From Archangium violaceum (GTDB lineage Bacteria > Myxococcota > Myxococcia > Myxococcales > Myxococcaceae), in assembly GCF_016859125.1 (NCBI RefSeq), contig NZ_CP069338.1:9365501-9429500 (forward strand): DNA of 64,000 nt, given 5' to 3'. Position 1 is the stretch's first letter, and each line of letters opens with the position of its first letter. The notes beneath the pieces are model-generated. The model worked only from the letters and a program-made list of their open reading frames with translations. It was not told the DNA's origin and made no database searches. Shown one piece after another: positions 54,590 to 63,852 of this stretch. A program made the position numbers and the translations under genes.

Positions 54590-54696
54590 GGAGAGATGTC
54601 TTCGGGGAGCCTGGCAGGAGGCGGCGCCGGTCCGAGGCTCCCGTGTGATTCGGGCATTATGAGACGCCCACGGACGGGGCGAAAGAACCCGAGGAC

Positions 54697-54732
54697 AAAA
54701 AAAGCCCAGCAACCCATTGAGATTGCTGGGCT
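54697..54732 (-). terminator. Rho-independent terminator of ahcY
   Basis: On the minus strand AGCCCAGCAA (54723-54732 as its complement) pairs perfectly with TTGCTGGGCT (54703-54712) across a 10-base loop, followed by a run of seven T. It lies 55 bases after the ahcY stop. Confidence 0.9.
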
Positions 54733-54740
54733 TCTGAATG

Positions 54741-54771
54741 TGTGGGGGCGGCGGGAGTCGAGCCCTCCGCC
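54741..54771 (-). other. tRNA/tmRNA 3'-end-like sequence downstream of ahcY
   Basis: The minus strand reads GGCGGAGGGCTCGACTCCCG and then CCGCCCCCACA, again like a T-arm and acceptor end without a 5' half. It shares GGCGGCGGGARTCGA (plus-strand view) with the sequence at 48176-48203 and has the same orientation. It may be a fragment of an old attachment site or a chance GC-rich hairpin between ahcY and its terminator. Confidence 0.3.
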
Positions 54772-54786
54772 TCGGAGCGCTACCGC

Positions 54787-56205
<1,419 letters not shown>

Positions 56206-56278
56206 GCATTGCTCCTGATTGGCAGGGGGCTGGATGTGGCAGACGGCTCTTGCTCGCCTCCCGGGCATCCAGCCACGA

Positions 56279-56346
56279 GTCAGCGAGCGCCGTTGCACGA
56301 ACCTGAGCCTGGCGGGGGAGGACCCCCGTTGCAGCGCTCCTCAGGG
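56279..56346 (-). ncRNA. SAH riboswitch upstream of ahcY
   Basis: The minus strand shows the conserved SAH-riboswitch core in order: CTGAGGAGCGCTGCAACG, a GC hairpin (GGGGG TCCT CCCCC), CCAGGCTCAG closing the first stem, then AACGGCGCTC forming the pseudoknot-side stem with GAGCGC. It starts about 74 bases before the ahcY start codon. The class binds S-adenosylhomocysteine and turns on SAH recycling genes. Both sequence and target gene agree. Confidence 0.93.
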
Positions 56347-56512
56347 TATGGGGACCCTATATCAGGACAGTGGCGCTTCGCCACAGAAGTGAACCCACCG
56401 AGGCTCCGGGCGAGCGGGTGGGGGGCCCGGAGGGAGGAGTCCCCCACCTCGGTGGATGGGGACGGGGGCCTGCTTCCTTCCCCGCCCTTTCCCGCGGAGC
56501 GGACGCTCCAGT

Positions 56513-57883
56513 TCATCCGCGAGCGCCCCGATCGGAGACGCGAGCTCCTCGAGGAGCACCGCTGAGGTTCGACGCCAGCAGCCAGCGCACGCCCACGAGG
56601 CCGAGCTCCCGGGCGAGCTGGTCGACCATCTGGCCATAGTGCTCCTGCACCCATTGGCGGAAGTAGAGGTCTGGCACGGAGAGCACCAGGTATCCGTCCT
56701 CCACGTCCACGGGACGGGCCTGGGCGAGCCAGGTGAGGGCGTACCGCTTCCCATGGTCGTTGAGTGAGGAGAGGCACGCCTGCCACAGGCGGCCGGCCTC
56801 GGTGCTCACGTCCACGGACGGAGGACCGGACGGCGCCCTGGCCGGGTTCTCCTGCGGGACGGGCTGGAGGTAGCGGCCCCAGACCCGAGGGGTACAGAAG
56901 GCTTCCGCCGTGCAGCGGGGCTCGCGGGAGCGCCCCCAATCGGAGTGGAGGTAGCCCCGCCAGGCCTCCAGGAGCCGTCCCTCGTCGCCGCCCACCTTGT
57001 TCAGTGCGCCGCGATACCAGATCGCCCACCCCTTGGGTTGTTCCTCGGGGGGAATGCCGGGCAGCGCGCGGCAACGTTCCTCCTGACAGGTCTCGAAGAA
57101 GGCCGCGGCCCCGTCCGAGGCCTTCTCCGGAGCCCGGGACGCCTGGGACTCCGTGTCCTCGGACGCGGAGGTCGTCAGCACGGCGGTGGCCACGGCCTGA
57201 CGCCATTCCTCGCGGGGAGGCGACGCGGGCACGATGTGCGTGCCGGGCAGGGCGAGCTGGACGGGCATGTCGTCCGCGGACGCGTCCTCGTCCGGGCGGG
57301 GCAGCGGGGCGACGGGGGCGAGACGTCCGGCGGACATTGCCGCTTCCAGGGCCTCTGCTGCAGCAGAAGAAGAAGTCTTCTTCTCACTCTCCTTCTCCCT
57401 CTTCTTTCTTGCGGGGGACGTCCCGGGTTCGTCCGCGGGACGTCCGGCGGACACGCCGGAACCCTTGGCGGCACGCTCCCGGCGCTTGCGCTCGGCCTCC
57501 TTCCTCTTCTTTTCGAGGACTTGCACGTAGCGATCGCAGAGGGTGAAGCGGACGCCGTCTCCTTCCCGCACCAGGAGTCCGGCGCGGAGCAGCGCGTCCC
57601 AGAAGGCTCCGGGCTCGCCCGTCCACCGGACCGCGCCCTCGACCGCGTCCCGCCACACCGCCTCGTCCGCGGACGCGTCCGCGGACATGTCCGGGACGTG
57701 TCCGCCGGACGCGGGGAAGGGTTCGAAGCGTCCGGTGGGCAGGGCCTGCACCGCCCAGATCTGAAGCTCCACCATGGCGCCCAGGAAGGCTCGCCGATCC
57801 ATCCCCAGTGTGCGTGCCGCGCACACCACGGGGAGGCTCATGGGAAAGCCCACGTCCACCTGTACCCAATCCAACCCGGCCAC
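56513..57883 (-). CDS. DnaA N-terminal-domain-like protein (phage-replication type)
   Basis: 456 residues from GTG at 57883, with GGGGAGG about 8 bases ahead. The N-terminal 100 residues are winged-helix-like (MDRRAFLGAMVELQIWAVQA, FWDALLRAGLLVREGDGVRF). A basic, Lys/Glu/Arg-rich linker follows. The C-terminal 75 residues resemble the DnaA domain I (LWQACLSSLNDHGKRYALTW, VLSVPDLYFRQWVQEHYGQM). No AAA+ ATPase is present. Such architecture is seen in prophage replication proteins. The gene itself contains six near-palindromes of GTCCGCGGAC type. It follows a 91-residue ORF with a one-base gap. Confidence 0.7.
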   Translation of the reverse strand: MAGLDWVQVDVGFPMSLPVVCAARTLGMDRRAFLGAMVELQIWAVQALPTGRFEPFPASGGHVPDMSADASADEAVWRDAVEGAVRWTGEPGAFWDALLRAGLLVREGDGVRFTLCDRYVQVLEKKRKEAERKRRERAAKGSGVSAGRPADEPGTSPARKKREKESEKKTSSSAAAEALEAAMSAGRLAPVAPLPRPDEDASADDMPVQLALPGTHIVPASPPREEWRQAVATAVLTTSASEDTESQASRAPEKASDGAAAFFETCQEERCRALPGIPPEEQPKGWAIWYRGALNKVGGDEGRLLEAWRGYLHSDWGRSREPRCTAEAFCTPRVWGRYLQPVPQENPARAPSGPPSVDVSTEAGRLWQACLSSLNDHGKRYALTWLAQARPVDVEDGYLVLSVPDLYFRQWVQEHYGQMVDQLARELGLVGVRWLLASNLSGAPRGARVSDRGARG

Positions 57884-57884
57884 G

Positions 57885-58160
57885 TCACCGCCTCCCCAGG
57901 GACCCGCGCGCGGCGCGCGTGATCCCCGTGTGCATCCGGCTCGCGCCGGCGGCCACATCCACATCCCCCTGCGTGGGGTACATCGTGGCGCCCTCCCCAG
58001 GAGGGGAGCGGTGCCGTCCGTGTCGCCACGCCGCCAGCAGGGTGAGCCGCTGGGAAATGGCCTCGGGGTGATCCACTCCCGCGATCTGGGCCGTCCCTCC
58101 CGGATCGTCTACCCCCCGGGTCACCTGCCCCCAGGGGCTCCCGTTCGTTGGTGGAGCCAC
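57885..58160 (-). CDS. Small ORF directly upstream of the DnaA-N-like gene
   Basis: 91 residues from GTG at 58160 (MAPPTNGSPWGQVTRGVDDP at the start), ending with TGA one base before the GTG of the next gene, so coupling is likely. It is hydrophilic, with a helical middle (HPEAISQRLTLLAAWRHGRH). No family is recognised. A palindromic operator lies 4 bases upstream of the start. It could be a small regulator, or the leader of the downstream gene. Confidence 0.45.
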   Translation of the reverse strand: MAPPTNGSPWGQVTRGVDDPGGTAQIAGVDHPEAISQRLTLLAAWRHGRHRSPPGEGATMYPTQGDVDVAAGASRMHTGITRAARGSLGRR

Positions 58161-58164
58161 GTGT

Positions 58165-58182
58165 TGCTACAAGGATGTAGCA
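58165..58182. promoter_or_regulatory. Palindromic operator candidate
   Basis: TGCTACA (58165-58171) and TGTAGCA (58176-58182) form a perfect inverted repeat around AGGA. It lies just upstream of the 91-residue ORF and between divergent transcription units (minus-strand DnaA-N-like gene, plus-strand Tad-like operon). The size and symmetry fit a dimeric repressor site of phage type. Confidence 0.5.
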
Positions 58183-58337
58183 GCCACGGCGGGCGCTACG
58201 GGGTGATCCTGGTTCCCCAGGGGCGGTGTTCCTCACCCCCAGTTATCCTCCTATAATCCAGGAAAACAGAGATATTGGACATATCTCCATCATTCTCTGG
58301 ATTCCCGGACCGAATCCGAGCAAAAGGGCCCTCCGCC

Positions 58338-59093
58338 ATGTCGCGGAATCTCCCAGCTGCGCTTCAGTCTGGCCAGGCGGCGGTGGAAGCAGCGCTCACG
58401 CTTCCATTGGCGGTCTTCCTGGTCCTGGGGACGCTCCAACTCTTCCTGTTGCTCCAGGCGCGTGCTCTGACCGAGTACGCGGCGTTCCGGGCCGTGCGCA
58501 CGGGCAGTGTCAAACACGGGGATTGCGAGGCCATGACCCACGCGGCCATCGCGGTGTTGCTGCCCACCTTCGCGCGGACCGACTCGCCGGCGGCGCTCGG
58601 GACGGCCTTCCGCAACCACCGGGAGAACCAGTACCGGCCCGAGCACGACTCGGGGCACAGCGGCAGCATCGTGTGGATTGCCCGGGAGCGTCCGCTGCGC
58701 GGGGAGATCCGCGCGGACGAGGAGGAGTCCTTCGATGATCCGGCGCGCTACGCCAGCGTGGCGGATGTGATGCGGTTGGAGGTGCGGCTCGTCTTCTGGT
58801 TTCCCCTGCGCATCCCCTTCGCGGACTGGGTGTTGGGCCGGATGTTCCTGGCCCACCTGGGGTTGCGTGAATACTCCTCCACGGATCCGCTCATTCCGAC
58901 CCACTCGGCGCGTTGGACCGGCCAGGTGGTCGCCTCGCTCGATGCGGCCATCCGCCAGGAGCTGCTCTCGCGCGCCGAGCGTCATGACTATGTCTTCCCG
59001 CTCCAGGCCAGTTACTCGATGCGCATGATGACGTCGGCACGGGCCCGGTACTTCCGGACGCAGAACTGTCCCCTCACTCCGGAGGGCCTATGA
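58338..59093 (+). CDS. TadE-like pilus/secretion pseudopilin-type protein
   Basis: 251 residues. The N-terminus (SGQAAVEAALTLPLAVFLVL, then FLLLQARALTEYAAFRAVR) is the TadE motif: a polar leader followed by a single hydrophobic helix ending in a glutamate/tyrosine-rich turn. Tad-family minor pseudopilins and export proteins share it. Its stop overlaps the next start (ATGA). No Tad ATPase, prepilin peptidase or secretin gene is present here, so this is a satellite cluster. Confidence 0.75.
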   Translation: MSRNLPAALQSGQAAVEAALTLPLAVFLVLGTLQLFLLLQARALTEYAAFRAVRTGSVKHGDCEAMTHAAIAVLLPTFARTDSPAALGTAFRNHRENQYRPEHDSGHSGSIVWIARERPLRGEIRADEEESFDDPARYASVADVMRLEVRLVFWFPLRIPFADWVLGRMFLAHLGLREYSSTDPLIPTHSARWTGQVVASLDAAIRQELLSRAERHDYVFPLQASYSMRMMTSARARYFRTQNCPLTPEGL

Positions 59094-60580
59094 GCCCCAT
59101 GCGCCCCCCTCGCGGCCAGTCCCTGGTGCTCCTGTGCCTGACGATGCTGCTGGTCACGGTGATGGTCTGCCTGACGCTCTCGTTCTCCCTGAAGATTCGC
59201 GAGAAGATGGAGACCCAGAGCGTGGCGGACCTGGCCGCCTACAGCGGAGCGGTGGCCACCGCGCGCACCTTCAACAGCATCGCCCTGATGCGCCGCGCCC
59301 AGACCGCGCACCTGGTGGCCGCGACCGGGACGATGAGCCTCATCAGCTGGACCAGCATGATGCGCGCCAACCTCAACGCCTCGCGTCTGGCCGCCGCGGG
59401 CTGTCCCGCCGCCGCCGAGGCGCTCGAGGCCCTGGACAGCAAGAACGAGGAGATCTCTCAAAAGTGGCATGAGCTGGACGCGGAGGCGGGTGTCCAGACC
59501 TACAACATCCATATCCTCACCCACCATCTGGCGTACCTGCAGGGCATGATGTTCCAGCAACTCCAGGAGAGCGTCGGGGGAGGGGAGAAGTCCTTCGCCG
59601 AGCAGCTGGCGAAGCTGGCCAACGAGGGCAGCCGCTTTCCGAATGAGCTGCGTGCGGGGCCCACCCCGGTGTCCCTGGGTGAGCTGTCGTATGCCACCAC
59701 CGGCGGCTTCGACCACGCCGTGGACATGGCCATGGCCAGCCGGGGCTACGAGTTCATCACCCGCCGCCAGGGCATACCGGCCATCAATGCGGCCGGGGGC
59801 CTCCTGGGAGCGATCTCGGCCGCGGGGGGCAGCCTGCGCGTCATCCGCGGGGGAGGCAGCGCCTATTGGGGCGCGGCCCTGGGGCATGGGGGACGGGCGG
59901 ACAAGACCTGGTTCACCTGGGCGGAGGATCATGCCGTGGTGGAGGTCACCTTCCCCGGCTGCGCGCCCTTCCGCGTGACGGCCTTCGCGGGCGTGAAGGC
60001 CACCGACCGGCAGGATGACTCCGACAACCACTGGTGGTCCCCCAGCAGTCCGGTGCTCGGAAACGCGGACCCGGGCATGGAGAAGCAGTACCGGCACACG
60101 CTCCTGCCCTGCTGGCCGCGCGAGTACTGCCCGACCACCTTCGTCGGGGGCATGGCGTACAACACGAGCGATCACTCGGACGACAACATCTGGGCCCAGC
60201 CGAAGATCTTCGCGCTCGCCCAGCGGGACTACAAGGAGCGGGGGCTGCGAGCGGATCCGTGGAACCTCCTCTTCCGCTTCCGCTTTACCCCCGGGCGCGA
60301 CAGCACCTTCGACAACCACGGCCTGCACCTGGCGGACGGCACGGACATCAGCGTGCAGTCCGCGCTCGCCACCGGGCTGGCCTACTACCACCGGCGCGGA
60401 CACTGGAACGAGCCGCCCAACCTCTGGAATCCCTTCTGGCGCGCCACGCTCGTCGCCGCGGACATCGACAGTGGGGGCGACCTGAGGCGCGGGGGCACCG
60501 ACATCCCGGACACCGTGGGCGGACCGGCGGCCGAGGCCTACCGGCAGCTCATCCGGGCCGGCTACAGGGGAGTGCACTGA
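59090..60580 (+). CDS. TadG-like membrane-anchored protein
   Basis: 496 residues with an N-terminal RGQSLVLLCLTMLLVTVMVC helix and IREKMETQSVADLAAYSGAV, as in the TadG/TadE-G family. A helical stretch (residues 60-190) precedes a large, Trp-rich extracytoplasmic region. It starts at the ATGA overlap with the preceding gene and ends in a TGATG overlap with the next one. Role in pilus or surface-assembly is inferred from the motif. Confidence 0.7.
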   Translation: MSPMRPPRGQSLVLLCLTMLLVTVMVCLTLSFSLKIREKMETQSVADLAAYSGAVATARTFNSIALMRRAQTAHLVAATGTMSLISWTSMMRANLNASRLAAAGCPAAAEALEALDSKNEEISQKWHELDAEAGVQTYNIHILTHHLAYLQGMMFQQLQESVGGGEKSFAEQLAKLANEGSRFPNELRAGPTPVSLGELSYATTGGFDHAVDMAMASRGYEFITRRQGIPAINAAGGLLGAISAAGGSLRVIRGGGSAYWGAALGHGGRADKTWFTWAEDHAVVEVTFPGCAPFRVTAFAGVKATDRQDDSDNHWWSPSSPVLGNADPGMEKQYRHTLLPCWPREYCPTTFVGGMAYNTSDHSDDNIWAQPKIFALAQRDYKERGLRADPWNLLFRFRFTPGRDSTFDNHGLHLADGTDISVQSALATGLAYYHRRGHWNEPPNLWNPFWRATLVAADIDSGGDLRRGGTDIPDTVGGPAAEAYRQLIRAGYRGVH

Positions 60581-61644
60581 TGAGGGGCATGCGTCGCCGC
60601 GCTCCACGCGGCCAGTCCTCGTTGGAACTGGCCCTGGGGCTGATCGTCTTCGTCACCGTGATCATGTTCGGCATCCACTTCGCCGAGGTGGGCTACCTGT
60701 CGCTCAAGGTGCACGAGGCCGCCGTCTCCCCGCTCTGGGACAGCACGGCGCTCCGGGTGCATCGGATGCGCGAGCAGCGGGGCGCCGTCGGTGACTTCAG
60801 CACCTTCCCCGCCATCGCTCCCGCGGTGATGGCCAACGCCAACGCGCGCTACGTCGACTTCGACGGACGCAGCTCCACGCCGGGCTCCCGCGCTCAGATC
60901 ACCCAGGTCTTCACCCGGCTGAATGAGATGCGTGTGCGGTGCGACCGCGAGGACGAGCTGGAGTTCGACATTCCCCGGAGCCATCGCCCCATCCTCATGG
61001 CGCCACGGCAGGGCGACTGGCCCGAGGCCCCGCCCGGACAGGACATAGGGGACGCGGAGGACAGCGTGCTCGACGGTGTTTACGAGAACCTGGGGGGCAT
61101 CCGCTGTGAAGCGGAGGCCCACATCGAGGGGCTGCCGTCGTTGCCCACCACCTTCCTCGAGGGACGCACGGGCTTCTTCGAGGAGAAGCACTCCATGGGG
61201 CTCGACATGCGGGTGTGCGCGGCGGGCCGGGCCGTGGGGGGCAGGTGTCAGGGGAGCTACGGCATCCTGCTCGGAGACTACGGCTTCGCCGATCGCGAGG
61301 TGAGCGGGCACTGTCCCCTCCGGCCGGAGCAGCCGGACGCGCCCTGCGGTGGGAACGGGGCCTTCTATGAGGCGGCCCGGAATGTGTTCGACAAGAACGG
61401 GCGCGCCGCCGGCCACGCCTCCTCCGACTTCGCCGACTACTTCGTCGGCTTCAGCCCCATCGACGAGAACGGCTTCTTCATGAGCTACCGCGGCGAGGAG
61501 GACGACTACATCGAGCAGAGCACGCCGCCGGGCGAGTCCCTGGATGAGATGGACCGGCCACGAAATACCGGCGGTATAGAGCACAAGCCGACCGCCCTGC
61601 GCCGTCAGTCCAACGTCTGTTTCCTGGGGTTGAAGGAATGCTGA
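60580..61644 (+). CDS. TadE-like protein (second)
   Basis: 354 residues; N-terminal RGQSSLELALGLIVFVTVIM helix with the ExxxG-type TadE start, then a long extracytoplasmic domain with several Cys residues (for example HCPLRPEQPDAPCGG). It begins with ATG sharing its A with the preceding TGA, and its last 7 bases overlap the next start. Clearly one operon with the two genes before it. Confidence 0.7.
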   Translation: MRGMRRRAPRGQSSLELALGLIVFVTVIMFGIHFAEVGYLSLKVHEAAVSPLWDSTALRVHRMREQRGAVGDFSTFPAIAPAVMANANARYVDFDGRSSTPGSRAQITQVFTRLNEMRVRCDREDELEFDIPRSHRPILMAPRQGDWPEAPPGQDIGDAEDSVLDGVYENLGGIRCEAEAHIEGLPSLPTTFLEGRTGFFEEKHSMGLDMRVCAAGRAVGGRCQGSYGILLGDYGFADREVSGHCPLRPEQPDAPCGGNGAFYEAARNVFDKNGRAAGHASSDFADYFVGFSPIDENGFFMSYRGEEDDYIEQSTPPGESLDEMDRPRNTGGIEHKPTALRRQSNVCFLGLKEC

Positions 61645-62309
61645 GCTGGCTGCTCGTCCTCGAGTTGTTGATGGCCGCACCCACCACCGCGGAGGCGAGG
61701 GATCCCTTCCACTGGAAGGTGCCGGGGCTGGTGTCCACGGTGGAGGTGCCCGCCCAGATGAGCGTGGGAGGCGTGCCCGTGCGCCTCCAGGTCTACACCT
61801 CGCGGGAGACCGTGCAGCGCCTCCTCCAGTACTTCGCCACTGCCTTCGACGAGGCCGGCTTCTTCATCCAGCGCGAGCAGCAGCAGCTGATCGCCCAACC
61901 CCACCTCACCGCGCTGGATACGCGGACCTTCACCTCCTACACCGTCATCCTCGAGCCCGAACCCGGAGGGCTCACGTCGGTGGTGCTCGGCGAGGCGAAG
62001 CTGGACGCGCCCCGGCCGGCCGCTCCTTCCAACCTCATGCCCGTGTACCCCGGAGCGGTGAACGTCCTGCATGGGGACTTCGAGGGAGCACGGACGCTCA
62101 CCTTCCGGGTGGCGGCGAAGGAGGCGCAGGTGCTGGACTGGTATCGTGTGCGGCTCGCCCGCGCTGGATACAAGGAGGAAGCGCCCGGGGTCTTCCGCAG
62201 CCGGGAGCAGGAGATCCGGCTGTCCCTCTCCGCGAAGGGGGAAGGGGTCGACGCCGTGCTCTTCCTCAAGACGGCTGGAGAACCCCAGCCCCTGGAGCCC
62301 GGGCGGTAG
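61638..62309 (+). CDS. Exported protein of the Tad-like operon, unknown function
   Basis: 223 residues with an N-terminal signal (MLSWLLVLELLMAAPTTAEA). Two similar alpha/beta halves can be seen (RLLQYFATAFDEAGFFIQRE, then WYRVRLARAGYKEEAPGVFR), suggesting an internal duplication. It overlaps the previous gene by 7 bases, and its 3' end overlaps the convergent desaturase gene by 44 bases. No family is recognised. Confidence 0.7.
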   Translation: MLSWLLVLELLMAAPTTAEARDPFHWKVPGLVSTVEVPAQMSVGGVPVRLQVYTSRETVQRLLQYFATAFDEAGFFIQREQQQLIAQPHLTALDTRTFTSYTVILEPEPGGLTSVVLGEAKLDAPRPAAPSNLMPVYPGAVNVLHGDFEGARTLTFRVAAKEAQVLDWYRVRLARAGYKEEAPGVFRSREQEIRLSLSAKGEGVDAVLFLKTAGEPQPLEPGR

Positions 62310-63840
62310 CGAGCCCCGCGAGCAGTCCAGCTCGGGGCACGGACCAGATCTCCTCTCCCTGGATGTCCCAGCCCGCGAGGAGATGGTTGGCCGCCATGAA
62401 GCCCGAGGTGGTGGCGCGCTCCATCAGGGCCGTGGGGATGGGCAGGCGGACGAAGTCTCCGGCGAGCGCCACCCGAGGCGAGGGCGTCTCCACCGTGGGC
62501 CGCGTCCGGAAGGAGCCCGGAGCGAAGGAGGGGCAATCCCGGCGGAGCAGGAACCGCTCCTCGAGCGTGCGCGCGTCCCGAAGCTCCGGATAGAGCGCGT
62601 GCAGTCCTCCCAGGAGCTCGCGCCGCACCGACGCCTCGTCGATCTCCAGCGGTAGACCATAGGCGTGGAGCTCGACCACCGAGCCGCCCGTCCGCGCCGC
62701 CCACCGACGGCTCTCGCCCTCGAACAGGTGATAGAGCGAGATGTTGTCGATGATTCCCAGCCCGGTGGTGCCCACGAAGGGATGGCGGCCCGGCGCGGAC
62801 GGGCGATCGAGCCACAGCCGCCAGACCGCGAACGGCGAGGTCAACGAGAGCCCCAGGACCTTCTCGCGCCACCCCGTGTCGAGCAGCTCCGGAGACTCCG
62901 TCACGATCCGCTGGAGCGCTGGCACCGTGGTGGCGAGCACCACCGCGTCCGCCTCGACGGGCTCCTCGCCGTCCACCTGGATGAGCACGCCCCCGTCCGC
63001 GCGAGGGTTCACCGCGGTGACCGACTGGCCGAGCCGGAACCGGACCTGTCTCTCCTCCAGGTAGCGGCGCAGCGGGTGCCACAGCGCCGAGGCGAACGAC
63101 TCGTCGAGCACGTCGAAGACGAGGCCCTCCGGATTCCCCATGAAATAGAAGTGGAACATCATCAGCAGCTCGGCCGCCGACATGTCCTCCTCCGGATTGA
63201 AGAAGGAGTGGGAGAAGACATTGAACAGCATGCGCCGGGCATGGGGCGGGAAACGGAGCGAGTCCAGGTACTCGCGCGCGTTGCGGTGGTCGAACGTGGC
63301 GTACGTCCGCTCCATGTCGAACGCGAGCATCGCCAGGCCGGAGCGGACGTCGAGGTGGCGCAGCTCCATCAGCCGCAGCGACGGGGAGCGGCGAACGAGG
63401 CTGATGAGATTGAAGGGCGGGAGCGCGGGGAGGTGTGAGAACGACTCCACGCTCCCTCCAGGGCCGTGGATGGGGTAGTCCTCCAGCCGGCGCAGACGCT
63501 CCAGTCGGGGATCCACGCGGCGCAGCAGCGCGCGCAGGTTGTAGTACTGGCGGAAGAAGGCATGGAAACCGCGCTCCATGTCGAAGGGCTCTCCGTCCGC
63601 CAGGCGCTCCCTCCAGGCTCCCACCCGGCCACCGAGGAACGGCTCGCGCTCGATGACGGTGACGCGAACGCCGCGCTCGGCCAGGACGGTGGCGGCCGCC
63701 ATGCCGGCCAGTCCGCCGCCCACCACCGCGGCGGAGAGGCCCTCGGGCGCGCGCGGGCGCTTCGCTCGGGGAGAGGGGGCGAGCCGCTCGGGGGAGAAAC
63801 GCCCGGCGGGCAGTTTTGGCAATGCGAGCGGAAGGCGCAT
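62266..63840 (-). CDS. FAD-dependent carotenoid desaturase-family oxidoreductase (CrtU/CruE/CrtD-like)
   Basis: 524 residues. The Rossmann FAD motif AAVVGGGLAGMAAATVLAER is followed by VIEREPFLGGRVGAWRE and the hallmark ERGFHAFFRQYYNLRALLRR of the CruE/CrtU branch of phytoene-desaturase-like enzymes, with a C-terminal ALAGDFVRLPIPTALMERAT FAD-closing block. Such enzymes modify carotenoid rings or polyenes. The exact reaction is not readable. It starts 12 bases after the stop of the gene upstream on the same strand and overlaps the convergent Tad-operon gene by 44 bases. Confidence 0.82.
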   Translation of the reverse strand: MRLPLALPKLPAGRFSPERLAPSPRAKRPRAPEGLSAAVVGGGLAGMAAATVLAERGVRVTVIEREPFLGGRVGAWRERLADGEPFDMERGFHAFFRQYYNLRALLRRVDPRLERLRRLEDYPIHGPGGSVESFSHLPALPPFNLISLVRRSPSLRLMELRHLDVRSGLAMLAFDMERTYATFDHRNAREYLDSLRFPPHARRMLFNVFSHSFFNPEEDMSAAELLMMFHFYFMGNPEGLVFDVLDESFASALWHPLRRYLEERQVRFRLGQSVTAVNPRADGGVLIQVDGEEPVEADAVVLATTVPALQRIVTESPELLDTGWREKVLGLSLTSPFAVWRLWLDRPSAPGRHPFVGTTGLGIIDNISLYHLFEGESRRWAARTGGSVVELHAYGLPLEIDEASVRRELLGGLHALYPELRDARTLEERFLLRRDCPSFAPGSFRTRPTVETPSPRVALAGDFVRLPIPTALMERATTSGFMAANHLLAGWDIQGEEIWSVPRAGLLAGLATARAPGAGVLQPS

Positions 63841-63852
63841 GGGTCGCTCCGG

